Assembly: GCF_013359685.1 (NCBI RefSeq)
Contig: NZ_JABFMV010000013.1
Location: 80,325-144,324, forward strand
Direction: 5' to 3'
DNA length: 64,000 nucleotides
Source: Leifsonia sp. C5G2
Lineage (GTDB): Bacteria > Actinomycetota > Actinomycetes > Actinomycetales > Microbacteriaceae
Shown: positions 26,033 to 35,723 of the stretch, piece by piece
Position numbering within the stretch: position 1 is the first letter of the stretch
How the letters are laid out: each line of letters opens with the position of its first letter
Notes under the pieces: generated by a model
Database searches by the model: none
What the model was told of the DNA's origin: nothing
What the model saw: only the letters and a program-made list of their open reading frames with translations
Made by a program: the position numbers and the translations under genes

Positions 26033-26973
26033 GACGACGACCTCGGATCGTAGGCGGACTCGCGCTTCAGCTGCTCGAAGAGCTCGCGCTCGCGGTCGGT
26101 CAGGTGCGGGGGAACCATGATCTTGACCCTGGCGAACAGGTCGCCGGGCTTCCCTCCGGGCTGCGGCATCCCCTGGCCCTTCAGGCGCAGGCGGCGGCCG
26201 CTCGACGAACCGGGAGGGACGCGCACGGTGATCGGGCCGCCGGGTGCCCGTGTGGAGACGCTGGCGCCGAGGGCCGCCTCCCACGGCGAGATGAGGAGGT
26301 CCATCTCGATGTTCTTGCCGTCGAGGCGGAGCCGCCGGTCGGGTCTGACCTTCAGCGTGATCACCAGGTCGCCCGCCCCGCCGTCCTGTCGCCCCGGCCG
26401 TCCGCCGCCGGAGACCCGGATGCGCTGGCCGTCGAGAGCCCCGGGCGGGATCCGGATCTCGAAGGTCTGGCGCTCGCCGTCGGGGCCGGCGAGGACGACC
26501 GTGCGGGGACCGCCGTGGAAGGCCTCCTCGACCGTCAGCTCCAACTCGGCCTCGGAGTCCATGCCGCGCCGCGACCCGAAGACATCGCCGAACAGGTCGT
26601 CCCAGTCGACGGAGGCTCCGCCCGGACCGGCTCCCGCCTGCGCGCTGGACCAGCTGAAGCCCGACGCGCCGGGGCGCGCTCTGCTGCGTCCGCCACCTCC
26701 GCCGCCCGCACCGCCGGCGCTTTGCGACGCGTACTCGCGCTCGGCGCCCGCGTAGCGGCGGAACTCCGGACCGAACCGGTCGTACTGCGCGCGCGACTCG
26801 GGGTCGCTGAGCACGTGGTACGCCTCGCTGATCTCCTTGAAGCGGTCCTCCGCACCCGGCTGCTTGTTCACATCCGGGTGGTACTTCCTGGCGAGCTTCC
26901 GGTAGGCGCGCTGGATCTCCTTGGCGTCGGCCGACCGCGAGACCCCGAGCAGCTGGTAGTAGTCGTCCGCCAC
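26029..26973 (-). CDS. cbpA: DnaJ-type co-chaperone without zinc finger (CbpA type)
   Basis: 314 residues from GTG 26973, with AGGAG seven bases upstream; open sequence before it is grpE in another frame. The J-domain occupies residues 3-70 with the HPD motif in [14 protein letters not shown] Gly/Ser-rich linker follows ([16 protein letters not shown]), then two beta C-terminal domains with no CxxCxGxG repeats, so this is a type-II/CbpA J-protein. It stimulates DnaK ATP hydrolysis. It lies 4 bp after grpE and overlaps cbpM. Confidence 0.93.
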   Translation of the reverse strand: MADDYYQLLGVSRSADAKEIQRAYRKLARKYHPDVNKQPGAEDRFKEISEAYHVLSDPESRAQYDRFGPEFRRYAGAEREYASQSAGGAGGGGGGRSRARPGASGFSWSSAQAGAGPGGASVDWDDLFGDVFGSRRGMDSEAELELTVEEAFHGGPRTVVLAGPDGERQTFEIRIPPGALDGQRIRVSGGGRPGRQDGGAGDLVITLKVRPDRRLRLDGKNIEMDLLISPWEAALGASVSTRAPGGPITVRVPPGSSSGRRLRLKGQGMPQPGGKPGDLFARVKIMVPPHLTDRERELFEQLKRESAYDPRSSS

Positions 26974-26977
26974 GGCG

Positions 26978-27514
26978 TCACTCCTGCGCCGGGGTGACGA
27001 CGACGCCGGCCGGCCGCAGCAGCCGTTCCGGCTCGCCGAACCCGATCCGTGCGACCGCCACCACCGTGCGGGGCGGCACGTCGTCGCGCTCCACCACCGA
27101 GACGACCTCATGGATGCGCGGGTCGAACGGCACACCCGTCGCGTCGATGCGCGGGTAGCCGAGGTGCTCGAGGGCGACGACCGCCTGCTCCCGGATCGAC
27201 TCGATCCCGTCGGTAAGGAGGTCCTTCACCTGCCGCGCATAGCTCACCGCATCCGTCAGGCCGTCCACGACCGGGAGGAAGACGGAGGCGGCACGAGCGC
27301 GCTCGGCGTCGCGGGCCAGGGCGACTTCGCGCGCCGCCCGCTTGCGGACGTTGTCCAGGTCCGCGGCCGCACGGCGCCAGCGGTCCTCCAGCTCCGCCAG
27401 GCGCACGTCGCGCTCGTCCGGCGGCTCCGCGGCCGGCTCTTCCGTCGCGCCGGACGTGCCGTGGGTGGCGGACTCCTCCGCGCCTCCCGCGTCGTGCGCC
27501 CCCGGGGTGTCCAT
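26978..27514 (-). CDS. grpE: GrpE nucleotide-exchange factor
   Basis: 178 residues. An acidic, disordered N-terminus is followed by the long helix [20 protein letters not shown] and the beta-wing [20 protein letters not shown], characteristic of GrpE. It releases ADP from DnaK. Only 13 bp separate it from dnaK and 4 bp from cbpA. The C-terminal half is less conserved than in typical housekeeping GrpE, fitting a second, accessory copy. Confidence 0.93.
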   Translation of the reverse strand: MDTPGAHDAGGAEESATHGTSGATEEPAAEPPDERDVRLAELEDRWRRAAADLDNVRKRAAREVALARDAERARAASVFLPVVDGLTDAVSYARQVKDLLTDGIESIREQAVVALEHLGYPRIDATGVPFDPRIHEVVSVVERDDVPPRTVVAVARIGFGEPERLLRPAGVVVTPAQE

Positions 27515-27527
27515 GTCCCGACGCTCC

Positions 27528-29408
27528 TCAGTCGCGATCGAAGTCGGCGTCGACGACGTCGTCGTCGCTGTCCTCGGCTGTGGGCTCGCCGCCCGGCGCG
27601 GAGGATCCCTGGGCGGGGCGGGCGACCGACAGCGCAGCGTCGACCTGCCGCAACTCGCTCGTCAGCTCCCGGGCCTCGGAGGCGGGGACCTCCCGTTCGA
27701 CGGCCTCCCTCGCCTGACCGACGAGCAATTCGGCGCGCGACCGCTCGTGCGCCGGGGCCGCGTCGCCGTGCTCCGCCAGCGCGCGTTCGACCCGGTAGGC
27801 GGCGGCGTCCAGCTCGTTCCTCGCGTCGATGTCCTCGCGCAGGCGCTGGTCCGCGGCTCGGTTCTGCTCGGCCTCCCGCACCATCCGGTCGATCTCCGCC
27901 TGATCCAGAGTGGTGGTGCCGCTGATGGTGATGCCCTGCTCCGCTCCCGTGTCCTTGTCGCGCGCGGTGACGTTGAGGATGCCGTTCGCGTCGATGTCGA
28001 AGGTGACCTCGATCTGCGGCTCGCCCCGGGGAGCCGGCCGGATGCCCGTCAACGTGAAGCGGCCGAGCACGCGATTGTCCGCGGCGCGCTCGCGCTCTCC
28101 CTGCAGCACGACGATCTCGACCGAGTCCTGGTTGTCCTGCGCGGTGGAGAACACCTCGCTCCGGCGCGCAGGGATCGTGGTGTTGCGCTCGATGATCGGC
28201 GTCATCACCCCGCCGCGCGTCTCGACGCCCAGCGAGAGCGGGGTGACGTCCAACAGGAGGACGTCGCTGACCTCGCCCTTCAGCACGCCGGCCTGAATGG
28301 CCGCGCCGATGGCGACGACCTCGTCGGGGTTCACGGTCATGTTGGGGTCTTTGCCACCGGTGAGGCGCTTGACGAGCTCCTGCACCGCAGGGATCCTGGT
28401 GGAGCCGCCCACCAGGATGACCTCGTCGATGTCATTCTCGGTGACCTTGGCATCCTCCATCGCCCGGCGCACCGGGCCGAGGCAGCGCTCGATCAAGTCG
28501 GCGGTGATGTTCTCGAAGGTGGCGCGCTTGAGCGTGGTCGTCAGGTGCTTCGGCCCGGCCGCGTCCGCCGTGATGAACGGCAGGCTCACCTGGGTCTGGC
28601 TCACGCTGCTCAGCTCGACCTTCGCCTTCTCCGCCGCCTCGAACAACCGCTGGAGGGCCTGCGGGTCGTTGCGGAGGTCGATTCCGTTCTCCTTCTGGAA
28701 CTCGTCCGCCAGGTAGTCGACGATGCGGCGGTCGAAGTCGTCGCCGCCGAGGTGCGTGTCGCCCGCGGTCGAGCGCACTTCGACGACGCCGTCCCCGACG
28801 TCGAGCAGGCTGACGTCGAAGGTGCCGCCGCCGAGGTCGAACACCAGGACCGTCTCGTGCTCCTTCTTGTCCAGCCCGTAGGCCAGGGCGGCCGCGGTCG
28901 GCTCGTTGATGATCCGCAGCACCTCGAGACCGGCGATGCGCCCCGCATCCCTGGTCGCCGTCCGCTGCGCGTCGTTGAAGTACGCCGGGACGGTGATGAC
29001 CGCCTCCGTCACCTTCTCGCCGAGGAACTTGGCCGCGTCGTCCGCCAGCTTCCGCAGCACGAGCGCGCTGATCTCCTCCGGCGCGTACAGTTTGCCGCGC
29101 ACGTCGAACCGGGCCTCGCCGTTCGGACCCGCCACGATGTCGAAGCCGACCGCCTTGGCCTCCTCCTCGATCTCGTCGAAGGACCGCCCGATGAAGCGCT
29201 TGGCCGAGGAGATCGTGCCCTTCGGGTTCAGGATCGCCTGACGGCGCGCGAGCTGGCCGACCAGGCGCTCCCCCGTGTCGGTGAACGCGACGACGGACGG
29301 CGTGGTGCGAGCGCCCTCGGCGTTCGGGATGACCCGCGCCTCACCGCCCTCCCACACCGCGATCACCGAGTTCGTCGTGCCGAGATCGATGCCGACTGCC
29401 TTAGCCAT
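27528..29408 (-). CDS. dnaK: DnaK (Hsp70) chaperone, accessory operon copy
   Basis: 626 residues, typical length. The ATPase domain shows [34 protein letters not shown] and the adenosine motif [14 protein letters not shown]; the substrate domain begins near [20 protein letters not shown]. The C-terminus is Asp/Ser-rich. AAGGAG lies eight bases before the ATG. The gene lies 27 bp after hsp20 and is followed by its co-chaperones. The CbpA/CbpM/ClpB context rather than HspR suggests this is not the housekeeping copy, which would then lie elsewhere. Confidence 0.96.
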   Translation of the reverse strand: MAKAVGIDLGTTNSVIAVWEGGEARVIPNAEGARTTPSVVAFTDTGERLVGQLARRQAILNPKGTISSAKRFIGRSFDEIEEEAKAVGFDIVAGPNGEARFDVRGKLYAPEEISALVLRKLADDAAKFLGEKVTEAVITVPAYFNDAQRTATRDAGRIAGLEVLRIINEPTAAALAYGLDKKEHETVLVFDLGGGTFDVSLLDVGDGVVEVRSTAGDTHLGGDDFDRRIVDYLADEFQKENGIDLRNDPQALQRLFEAAEKAKVELSSVSQTQVSLPFITADAAGPKHLTTTLKRATFENITADLIERCLGPVRRAMEDAKVTENDIDEVILVGGSTRIPAVQELVKRLTGGKDPNMTVNPDEVVAIGAAIQAGVLKGEVSDVLLLDVTPLSLGVETRGGVMTPIIERNTTIPARRSEVFSTAQDNQDSVEIVVLQGERERAADNRVLGRFTLTGIRPAPRGEPQIEVTFDIDANGILNVTARDKDTGAEQGITISGTTTLDQAEIDRMVREAEQNRAADQRLREDIDARNELDAAAYRVERALAEHGDAAPAHERSRAELLVGQAREAVEREVPASEARELTSELRQVDAALSVARPAQGSSAPGGEPTAEDSDDDVVDADFDRD

Positions 29409-29435
29409 GAACCCTGCTCCTTCGTGGTCCTGTCT

Positions 29436-29927
29436 TCACTCGTCCGGCGGCACGTCGCCGCCGGGGTCGTCCGTGTCGTCCGCTTGCGGCGAGATCTCCA
29501 CCCGGCGTGCCGTGCTCGACTCGTCCACCGGGACGAGCAGCGTCAGCACCCCGCTGCCGAGGTGCGCCGTGAGCCTCGAACTGTCGAGGCTGTCGCCGAG
29601 GAAGAGCCGGCGCACGAACTCCCCGCGCGGGCGCTCATCGACCAGAACGAGGTCGTCGGGGGCGAACTTCGGCCGCCGCTGAACCGTGATGGTGAGCACG
29701 TTGCGCTCGACGCTCACGTCGATGTCGCGGATGTCGACCCCCGGCACGTCCGCGATGACGACGTACTGGCCTCCTCGCCGGTAGGCCTCCAGAGGTACCG
29801 CGTACGTACGCCGGTTGGCGCCGAGCGCCTGCTCGACGGCACGATCGACGTCCCGCGGAACGTCGAACCGCATCAGACTCATCTCGCCTCCCGCCGATCG
29901 CTCGATCTGCACTATGCGCCGGGCCAC
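29436..29927 (-). CDS. Hsp20/alpha-crystallin small heat-shock protein
   Basis: 163 residues from GTG 29927, with AGGAGG six bases upstream; ATG 29882 is an internal alternative with a closer, poorer site. The alpha-crystallin domain runs from about residue 50 to 150: YVVIADVPGVDIRDIDVSVE, NVLTITVQRR and the GVLTLLVPV strand (the GVL motif). It would hold unfolded clients for DnaK-ClpB. It is the first gene of the nine-gene stress operon. Confidence 0.94.
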   Translation of the reverse strand: MARRIVQIERSAGGEMSLMRFDVPRDVDRAVEQALGANRRTYAVPLEAYRRGGQYVVIADVPGVDIRDIDVSVERNVLTITVQRRPKFAPDDLVLVDERPRGEFVRRLFLGDSLDSSRLTAHLGSGVLTLLVPVDESSTARRVEISPQADDTDDPGGDVPPDE

Positions 29928-29946
29928 GCTTTTCCTCCTGGACCGG

Positions 29947-29983
29947 CCGGGGCGAAGAATCCCGCCCCGGGTTGCACTGTCAG
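29947..29983 (-). promoter_or_regulatory. Candidate promoter and palindrome of the chaperone operon
   Basis: An inverted repeat with 8-bp arms (CCGGGGCG at 29947-29954 and complement at 29963-29970) flanks the minus-strand box GATTCT/ATTCTT, which sits 16-17 bp from CTGACA (29983-29978). A palindrome straddling a -10 is a plausible repressor site; in the RNA it would also form a hairpin 7 nt before the ribosome-binding site. No HAIR (CTTGAGT/ACTCAAG) or CIRCE (TTAGCACTC/GAGTGCTAA) element is present in this 88-bp spacer. Confidence 0.45.
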
Positions 29984-30015
29984 GGGCAGCGGGCGAGGAC
30001 TACCATGGGCGGCAA

Positions 30016-31689
30016 ATGGACGCGTCGAGTTCTCCGAACTCCGTCGCACAGGCCGACCCTGGAGCGGAAGCAGAACCGGGTCTGTACGACGTCTTCAGGG
30101 TGGGCTCCGCGATGTTCGAGCGTCCCTCCGTCCGGCGGACCATGCGTCTGGCCTGCACCGCGGCGGAGGAGATCGCGGGGTGCGCTGTGCGGGCCGCCTA
30201 CGTCGCCTCGCAGGGGCGCCTCGTCCGGTACTCGGGCAAGGAGGACCGGCGACTCGATCACCTCGTCGAGGCCCGAGGCGGCACCAGCGGAGCAATCGGC
30301 GGCGACGGCGCCTGGCGCTTCGCGCTCTTCTTCCGGGGAACCGGTAAAGTGCGCGGCGCCTTCGCACTGGAGGCGGCGGGCGAACCGTCCCGTGCGAGCG
30401 TGCGCCTCCTCCTGGCGCTGGCGGAACCGACAGGCGCCGCACTCGCGGCCGCCGAGCTGATCGACCGCGAACGCCGCCAGGCCAGGGAACTGCGCCGGCT
30501 CGGGAAGGTCAACGAGTCGTCCACTCTCGCGATGGCGGCCACCATCGTGCAACTGAACGCGCAGCAGCAGATCCGCGATGAGATCGTCGCCGCGGCCCGA
30601 TCGGGCAATGGCGAGGGCCAGATCGTCGAGACGGTGAGCAGGATCACCCGGCGATCGATCGTGCTGCAGGACTCGTTCGGGAACGAGCTCGTCTACGCCG
30701 GCGTCGCGGATCCCACGGCTCCGGCCGGCAGGACCACGGCCGCCGGCAATCTCTCGACGGCCGACCGGTCGACGTCCGGCTGGCGCAGAACGACGATCAG
30801 CTCGCGGGGAGAGACCCTCGGCGTCTTCGGCATCTACGACCCGGAGGACACCCGGAGCGAGGACGACCGCTTCGCCGTCGAGTATGCGAGTGGGACCATC
30901 GCGGTCGAGCTGGCCCACCGCCGCAACGTCGCAGAGGTCGAGCTCCGGCTCGGTCGCGACCTCGCGGACGACCTCGTCTCGGGAGGCGAAGTCGTCGACG
31001 CCCTCGCGCGCGCTGAGGCCCTCCACTTCGACCTCGGAGGCCTCCACCGGGCGATGCTCGTCACCTGGGAGACGCCCACCCCGAACGGCGTCGACGTCAG
31101 CGCGGCGGTCCGCTACCAGCTCACGGTGATGCACATTCCGTCGCTGATCTCCCGGCGCCCGGAGGCGACCCTCGCGGTCGTCGCGGACGGCCACGACCTC
31201 TCCCGGCTCTACGAGGGTCTCTCCGCCGCCCTGACCAGCGTCCGGGGCACGATCGGCATCGGCGGGCGCTGCGAGGCGAGGGATCTTCCGCGCTCGTACG
31301 CCGAAGCCCGCCGGGCGCTGCGCATCCGGGTGGAGTCGCGTCAGCCCCTCGGGCTGACGAACCACGACGACCTCGGCCTGCTCCGCATCCTCGACACCTC
31401 GGACGAGGGAGCGAGGCTGGAGCGGTTCATCGGCGAGTGGCTCGGCCCCCTCGTCGAGTACGACCACCTGCATCATTCCGAGCTCGTCCGCACCCTGACC
31501 GTCTACCTCGACTCCGGCGGGAACTACGATCGCACGGCGGCTGAGCTCGTCATCCACCGCAGCACCCTGCGGTATCGTCTCCGGCGTATCCGGGAGGTGG
31601 GCGAGCGCGACCTCTCCGATCCGGAGTCCCGGCTGAACCTGCACGTTGCCGTCCGGGCCCGGGCAGCGCTGGCCGACCAGCTCCGGTGA
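30016..31689 (+). CDS. PucR/CdaR-type transcriptional regulator
   Basis: 557 residues from ATG 30016; the ATG at 30005 is in another frame. The C-terminal ~60 residues (LVRTLTVYLDSGGNYDRTAA followed by ELVIHRSTLRYRLRRIREV) are the PucR helix-turn-helix. The middle carries a GGDEF-like CdaR domain (IGIGGRCEARDLPRSYAEA), and residues ~180-330 look GAF-like. Such proteins control catabolic genes in response to metabolites. It is divergent from the chaperone operon, sharing an 88-bp spacer, and is not obviously linked to a catabolic target. Confidence 0.88.
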   Translation: MDASSSPNSVAQADPGAEAEPGLYDVFRVGSAMFERPSVRRTMRLACTAAEEIAGCAVRAAYVASQGRLVRYSGKEDRRLDHLVEARGGTSGAIGGDGAWRFALFFRGTGKVRGAFALEAAGEPSRASVRLLLALAEPTGAALAAAELIDRERRQARELRRLGKVNESSTLAMAATIVQLNAQQQIRDEIVAAARSGNGEGQIVETVSRITRRSIVLQDSFGNELVYAGVADPTAPAGRTTAAGNLSTADRSTSGWRRTTISSRGETLGVFGIYDPEDTRSEDDRFAVEYASGTIAVELAHRRNVAEVELRLGRDLADDLVSGGEVVDALARAEALHFDLGGLHRAMLVTWETPTPNGVDVSAAVRYQLTVMHIPSLISRRPEATLAVVADGHDLSRLYEGLSAALTSVRGTIGIGGRCEARDLPRSYAEARRALRIRVESRQPLGLTNHDDLGLLRILDTSDEGARLERFIGEWLGPLVEYDHLHHSELVRTLTVYLDSGGNYDRTAAELVIHRSTLRYRLRRIREVGERDLSDPESRLNLHVAVRARAALADQLR

Positions 31690-31690
31690 C

Positions 31691-34318
31691 TCAGGGGGCG
31701 CTCCCGAAACGGAACACGCGCGGGTCCTCCCCCGGCCCGGCGACGAGGGACTCCGCGACCTGGACACGGAGCAGGGAGCCGTCGCGGCCACGGATGTCGT
31801 CGAACACACCGAGGGCCAGCCCCGTCCCCTCCACCGGCGAGAGCCCGTCGCGCCGTTCCGGCTCTCGGTGACAGCGCAGCGTCGTCCTGCGGTCGAAGAG
31901 GATCGCCTCGTCGTCGAGCGCCCCGGTCTCCACGACGGTGACACGGTCGAGCGCCTCGGTGAATTCGGCCGGGAACCCGCGAACCGCTTCGCCCCTGCCG
32001 CCGTACGGGGCGATCAGGATGAAGTGCTCGGCCTGCGCCCGCAGGTCCATCGCGATGTCGTGGAGGGATGTCGCGGTGCGATCGAGCCGGGTGCCGTCCA
32101 CCTCCCGGAGGATGGCGACGAGCCTCCGCTCCTCCGCGTCCGTGAACGCGTCGGCGATCATCCGGCCCAGCGCGTCGGTGCCGGCGTCGTCTCCGGCGGG
32201 ACCCGCGTCGACGAAGGAGCGGCGGGGGACCGAGAAGTTCATGCCGAGGACCGGGTGATGCTCGCCGCTGCCGTCGAACGCTTCCGGCTCATCGGGGAGC
32301 AGCTGCGCGAGACCCCCTCGCTCCGCCAGCGCCGCCCGGAGGGAGCCGGCGAGCGCCTCGATCCTCGGCCCCGACACCGGGGCGCGCGCGAGCCGCTCGT
32401 CCTCTGCGGCATCCCACTCGCCGAGCTCCTCCTGGAGGCTCCGCCTGAGGTGGCCTTCCGCGGTGCCGGTCGTGCCGCTCGTGTCCGGGATCAGCCGGAG
32501 GAGCCGCCCGTACTCGGCGGCCGTCTCATCGTCCTCCGCGTCCGGCAGCGTTCCGGACGTGCCGACGAGCGCCGCCAGCTGGGCGCGATCGAGGAATCCC
32601 GGCAGGGTCGCCCTGTCGCCGCCGCTCTCCCATCTGTCCCACCGGATGAACGGCGCGCCGACGTCGATCACGTCCCGCGCGGCGAAGATGTCGTGCCAGG
32701 ATCCGTCCGGACGCACGACCGCCTCGAGGCCCGAACCGGACGGAGCGCGCCGGTCGCCCGTCTCCGCGAGGTACGCGAGCCAGGCGGAGAGGACGAGGAG
32801 ACCGGCGCGGGCGTGGACGCGGGTGCGGCCGTCCAGGCCGGACTCGACGACACCGCGGAGCTCGGCGGCCGCCATCGCGGCGGCGTCCGGCCGCCCCGCG
32901 TCGACCGCCAGTCCGACCAGCTCCACCATCGCCCAGACCGCGTGCGTCCCCAGTACGCCCGGCTCCTCCGCGGACGGGTCCGTGTACGCGATGAGATCAC
33001 GGACGCACGCGACGATGCGCACCGGCAGTTCCTCGAACTCCGGCCCACCCTGTCGGAGGATGTCCGACCATTGCCGCGTGAAGCTCCGCAGGCACTCGTC
33101 GACGTACTCGGTGGAGCCCGTCGCCGGGGCCTCGAGGGCACGGACCGTCGCCGCGCTGATGAAGACGTGCGCGACCTGGGGAGACAGCAAGGCGTCCCGT
33201 TCCACCTCGCCGATGGTCTGGAAGAGTCCGATGCCCCGCGCCAGCGAGCCTCGCGGAGGGGTGATGCCGCGGTCGAGCTCGGTCATCCAGGCGCCGCGCA
33301 CGATGTGGCCGAGCAGCTCCAGTGCCCGCTCGGCGGTGTCCAGGGCGCCCGAGCGCAGGGTGGTACCGATGGCGTCCTTCAGGGTGGCGATCTCACGCTC
33401 GGTGTCCTCGTAGGGGGTGACCGCCTCACGCGGTTCGACCGAGATGCTCGACTGCAGCAGCCGGACCACCCGCGCGGCGGTCCGGGGGTCGAGGCGGGCC
33501 GACGTGACGACCCGGAACGCCGTGTCCCCGAGCCTGGTGCGGTCGCCCGGGTGGATGTCGAGCAGGATCCGCGGCGACGAGTAGTCGTCCACGGGGCCGT
33601 GCTCGGACGACCCGCGGGCGGTCGCCGCCAGGCCCAGCGAGCCGCTCGCCTGGCGGACGGCCTTCGACCGGATGGCCTTGACGACCCTCCCGGCCTGCGG
33701 GACCGGAACGTTCAACGTCGAGGCGGCGGGTCCGAACGGACGGGCGGCCTCTTCCGGCGCGAGCAGCTCGCTCACCCCCTTCGCCGCGTCGGCGTAGCGG
33801 CGCGTCACGCGGTCGAGGCGATCGGACAGCGTCTCGACCAGCGAGGACCGCACCACCTCGTCGAGCCGGGAGGGATGCCCGAAGAGGTGGGTGAGTCTGG
33901 ACGTCGAGACCAGGAGCAGGGCGGCGGTGGCCACGAACCAGGCGAACGAGAGGATGACGCCGCCGGCGCTCGGCAGCCAGATCGTTTCGAGGGTCATGAC
34001 CGCATTGGAGACCAGCCCCACGGTGACGAACCAGCTCGCGCCGATGTAGGCCAGGATCCGCTTGCGTGACGTCCCGATCGCGAGGGGCGCCTCCGCGAAC
34101 AGCTGGGCGGCGATCGTCAGGCCGGCGAAACCGACGGAAAGGAACGTCGTCTGCACCGTCCAGAGCACCGCATCGGAGCCGGACACCGGGGGGAGGTGCC
34201 GGCGCACCCAGGCGGGATCTCCCCCGTAGTGGAAGACGCAGAGCAGCGCCACGCTGACGACCAGCGCCACCGTCACGAGGGCGACCTCGCGCCGCCAGGG
34301 GCCGGACGATTCCTTCAC
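31691..34318 (-). CDS. Large membrane-anchored protein of unknown function
   Basis: 875 residues from GTG 34318, overlapping the stop of the gene before (GTGA). Residues 1-165 contain four membrane helices (EVALVTVALVVSVALLCVF; LSVGFAGLTIAAQLFAEA; GASWFVTVGLVSNAVMTLE; GGVILSFAWFVATAALLLVS). The remaining ~700 residues are soluble, mainly helical and acidic, with no motif I recognise; the latter part has LRLIPDTSGTTGTAEGHLRR and FILIAPYGGRGEAVRGFP. It may be a sensor or scaffold. Its stop lies one base from the convergent PucR stop. Confidence 0.75.
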   Translation of the reverse strand: MKESSGPWRREVALVTVALVVSVALLCVFHYGGDPAWVRRHLPPVSGSDAVLWTVQTTFLSVGFAGLTIAAQLFAEAPLAIGTSRKRILAYIGASWFVTVGLVSNAVMTLETIWLPSAGGVILSFAWFVATAALLLVSTSRLTHLFGHPSRLDEVVRSSLVETLSDRLDRVTRRYADAAKGVSELLAPEEAARPFGPAASTLNVPVPQAGRVVKAIRSKAVRQASGSLGLAATARGSSEHGPVDDYSSPRILLDIHPGDRTRLGDTAFRVVTSARLDPRTAARVVRLLQSSISVEPREAVTPYEDTEREIATLKDAIGTTLRSGALDTAERALELLGHIVRGAWMTELDRGITPPRGSLARGIGLFQTIGEVERDALLSPQVAHVFISAATVRALEAPATGSTEYVDECLRSFTRQWSDILRQGGPEFEELPVRIVACVRDLIAYTDPSAEEPGVLGTHAVWAMVELVGLAVDAGRPDAAAMAAAELRGVVESGLDGRTRVHARAGLLVLSAWLAYLAETGDRRAPSGSGLEAVVRPDGSWHDIFAARDVIDVGAPFIRWDRWESGGDRATLPGFLDRAQLAALVGTSGTLPDAEDDETAAEYGRLLRLIPDTSGTTGTAEGHLRRSLQEELGEWDAAEDERLARAPVSGPRIEALAGSLRAALAERGGLAQLLPDEPEAFDGSGEHHPVLGMNFSVPRRSFVDAGPAGDDAGTDALGRMIADAFTDAEERRLVAILREVDGTRLDRTATSLHDIAMDLRAQAEHFILIAPYGGRGEAVRGFPAEFTEALDRVTVVETGALDDEAILFDRRTTLRCHREPERRDGLSPVEGTGLALGVFDDIRGRDGSLLRVQVAESLVAGPGEDPRVFRFGSAP

Positions 34319-34704
34319 TTGCGGCTGAACTTCGCCGCCAGCTCCTGGGCCTTCCCCTTCACTTCCGCTTCCACCCGCTGGGCGAGCTGCTGGAGCCGGC
34401 GGAGCGGACGGATCAGGGCGGCGTGACGGTGACTCGGCTCCTCGCTCGTCTCCTCCAGCGGCACAACGAACTCGTCGTCGGCCACCGAGACCACGAACGC
34501 GGAGTCGTCGGGGTTGAGGGCGATGCTCACCGGCACGGCCTCCCCCGAGTCCGGGTCCACGGCGACGGCGTTGACCGCGATGTCGACATGCTCGCCGTCG
34601 TCGACCTCGACGAGGACGATGTCGGTGAGAGGCCCTCCCTCCAGTTCGAGGACGAACTCGTCCTGCGCGGGCGTCCGCTTCCCGTCGTTGCTGTCGCCGG
34701 CCAT
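34315..34704 (-). CDS. Hypothetical acidic protein coupled to the large membrane protein
   Basis: 129 codons giving a 129-residue protein or one fewer depending on the start used. The N-terminal two-thirds are beta-rich and acidic (EFVLELEGGPLTDIVLVEVD, VPVSIALNPDDSAFVVSVAD); the C-terminus is a basic helix (RRLQQLAQRVEAEVKGKAQE) likely to form a coiled coil. No family is recognised. Its stop overlaps the start of the 875-residue membrane protein, so the two are probably partners. Confidence 0.7.
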   Translation of the reverse strand: MAGDSNDGKRTPAQDEFVLELEGGPLTDIVLVEVDDGEHVDIAVNAVAVDPDSGEAVPVSIALNPDDSAFVVSVADDEFVVPLEETSEEPSHRHAALIRPLRRLQQLAQRVEAEVKGKAQELAAKFSRK

Positions 34705-34817
34705 GGTGGCTCCTTCGATCGTCGCTGGTCCGTGTCGGTGGGCACGCTACGCGCGGCCCGCGCGGCGGCCATGCCACCCGCGGACGAATCGCGGGCCCGG
34801 GAGTTCACCTCCCAGGG

Positions 34818-35135
34818 CTACTCGCCGGAGTCCTCCTCGTGCTTGACGGCGAGGAGGTCGACCGTGCTCAGCTCGGGGTCCTTCGCCAGCAGGGACGGCC
34901 CCACCTCCGCGAGCGCCTTCGGGATGGCGCCGCCCAGGTGCGCTTCCCGCGCCGCTTCGTCGGCGAAGCTGTCGAAGATGCCGAAATGCGTCTCGTCGAG
35001 CTGGAACGCGTACCACGTGCGCGTGCCGGGCTCGAGGTCGACAAGGGTCTTGCCGCCGATCAGGAACTCCCTGAGTTCCGCAGCTCTGTCGGGCTTCGCT
35101 TCGAGCAGCGCGAGTACACCCAGTGTGAGGTCCAT
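34818..35135 (-). CDS. Antibiotic biosynthesis monooxygenase (ABM) domain protein
   Basis: 105 residues, the size of a single ferredoxin-like ABM domain. LGVLALLEAKPDRAAELREF, GTRTWYAFQLDETHFGIFDS and AHLGGAIPKAL follow the family pattern of small dimeric quinol-monooxygenase-like proteins. The substrate is unknown. It follows the DUF1931 gene on the same strand with a 7-bp-stem hairpin between them. Confidence 0.85.
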   Translation of the reverse strand: MDLTLGVLALLEAKPDRAAELREFLIGGKTLVDLEPGTRTWYAFQLDETHFGIFDSFADEAAREAHLGGAIPKALAEVGPSLLAKDPELSTVDLLAVKHEEDSGE

Positions 35136-35158
35136 CTGATTCTCTCCTTTGCGGACGA

Positions 35159-35175
35159 GCGCCCCGTCGGGGCGC
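35159..35175 (-). terminator. Small GC stem-loop between the DUF1931 and ABM genes
   Basis: GCGCCCC and GGGGCGC pair around GTC; it begins 6 bp after the DUF1931 stop. With no U-run it is at best a weak terminator. Confidence 0.45.
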
Positions 35176-35180
35176 CCCGG

Positions 35181-35630
35181 TCAGAGGAGCAGGTCGAAGA
35201 CGCGGGTGGCCTGTTCCCAGTGGCGGCTTTGCGGGTTCTTCGTCTTCTCGTCCAGGATCCGGAACGTCCGGGCCAGCGCGACGCCGAGTCCGCCGGCGAT
35301 CTGCGGAAGCCTCTCCCGGGTCTCGTCGCTGTAGGCGAGATCGAGCGGGGGTCGCCTCGTCACCTGTTCGAGGATGGCATCCATCGACACGTCCTCGTCG
35401 ATCGACTCGAACGCGTGGATGGACTCCTGCAGACCTTTGGTGATCGGCAGGTCCTGGGGCTCGACGACGTCGCGGCCGTTGGCCTTCGCGTTCGCCACGC
35501 CGCGCAGCAGCAGGTCGTAGATCTTGTCGTTGACGAACTCGTCGAAGCGCCGGAGGTCGTCCTTGTCCACGTCGAGACTGGCGGCCAGGCGGAAGAAGCG
35601 TTCGAACTTTGCGATACCGAAGAGTTCCAT
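35181..35630 (-). CDS. DUF1931 family protein (histone-fold-like)
   Basis: 149 residues. FGIAKFERFFRLAASLDVDK, then DDLRRFDEFVNDKIYDLLLR and VVEPQDLPITKGLQESIHAF match DUF1931, a family whose structure resembles tandem histone folds. In Actinomycetota these genes are often near stress genes; DNA-binding is suspected but not established. It sits in a run of small stress-type genes downstream of the SGN-repeat protein gene. Confidence 0.88.
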   Translation of the reverse strand: MELFGIAKFERFFRLAASLDVDKDDLRRFDEFVNDKIYDLLLRGVANAKANGRDVVEPQDLPITKGLQESIHAFESIDEDVSMDAILEQVTRRPPLDLAYSDETRERLPQIAGGLGVALARTFRILDEKTKNPQSRHWEQATRVFDLLL

Positions 35631-35723
35631 GATGTCCGTGCTCCCGTCGCGCCGGAAGTATCCCGATGGGATGGCGCGACGCTGTCACCGTACTCCGGCT
35701 GCGCCAGAAGTCGAGGCCGGAGG

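Noticed and set aside
29928..30015. HAIR or CIRCE element before hsp20/dnaK
   Set aside because: Neither CTTGAGT/ACTCAAG nor TTAGCACTC/GAGTGCTAA is found in either orientation.
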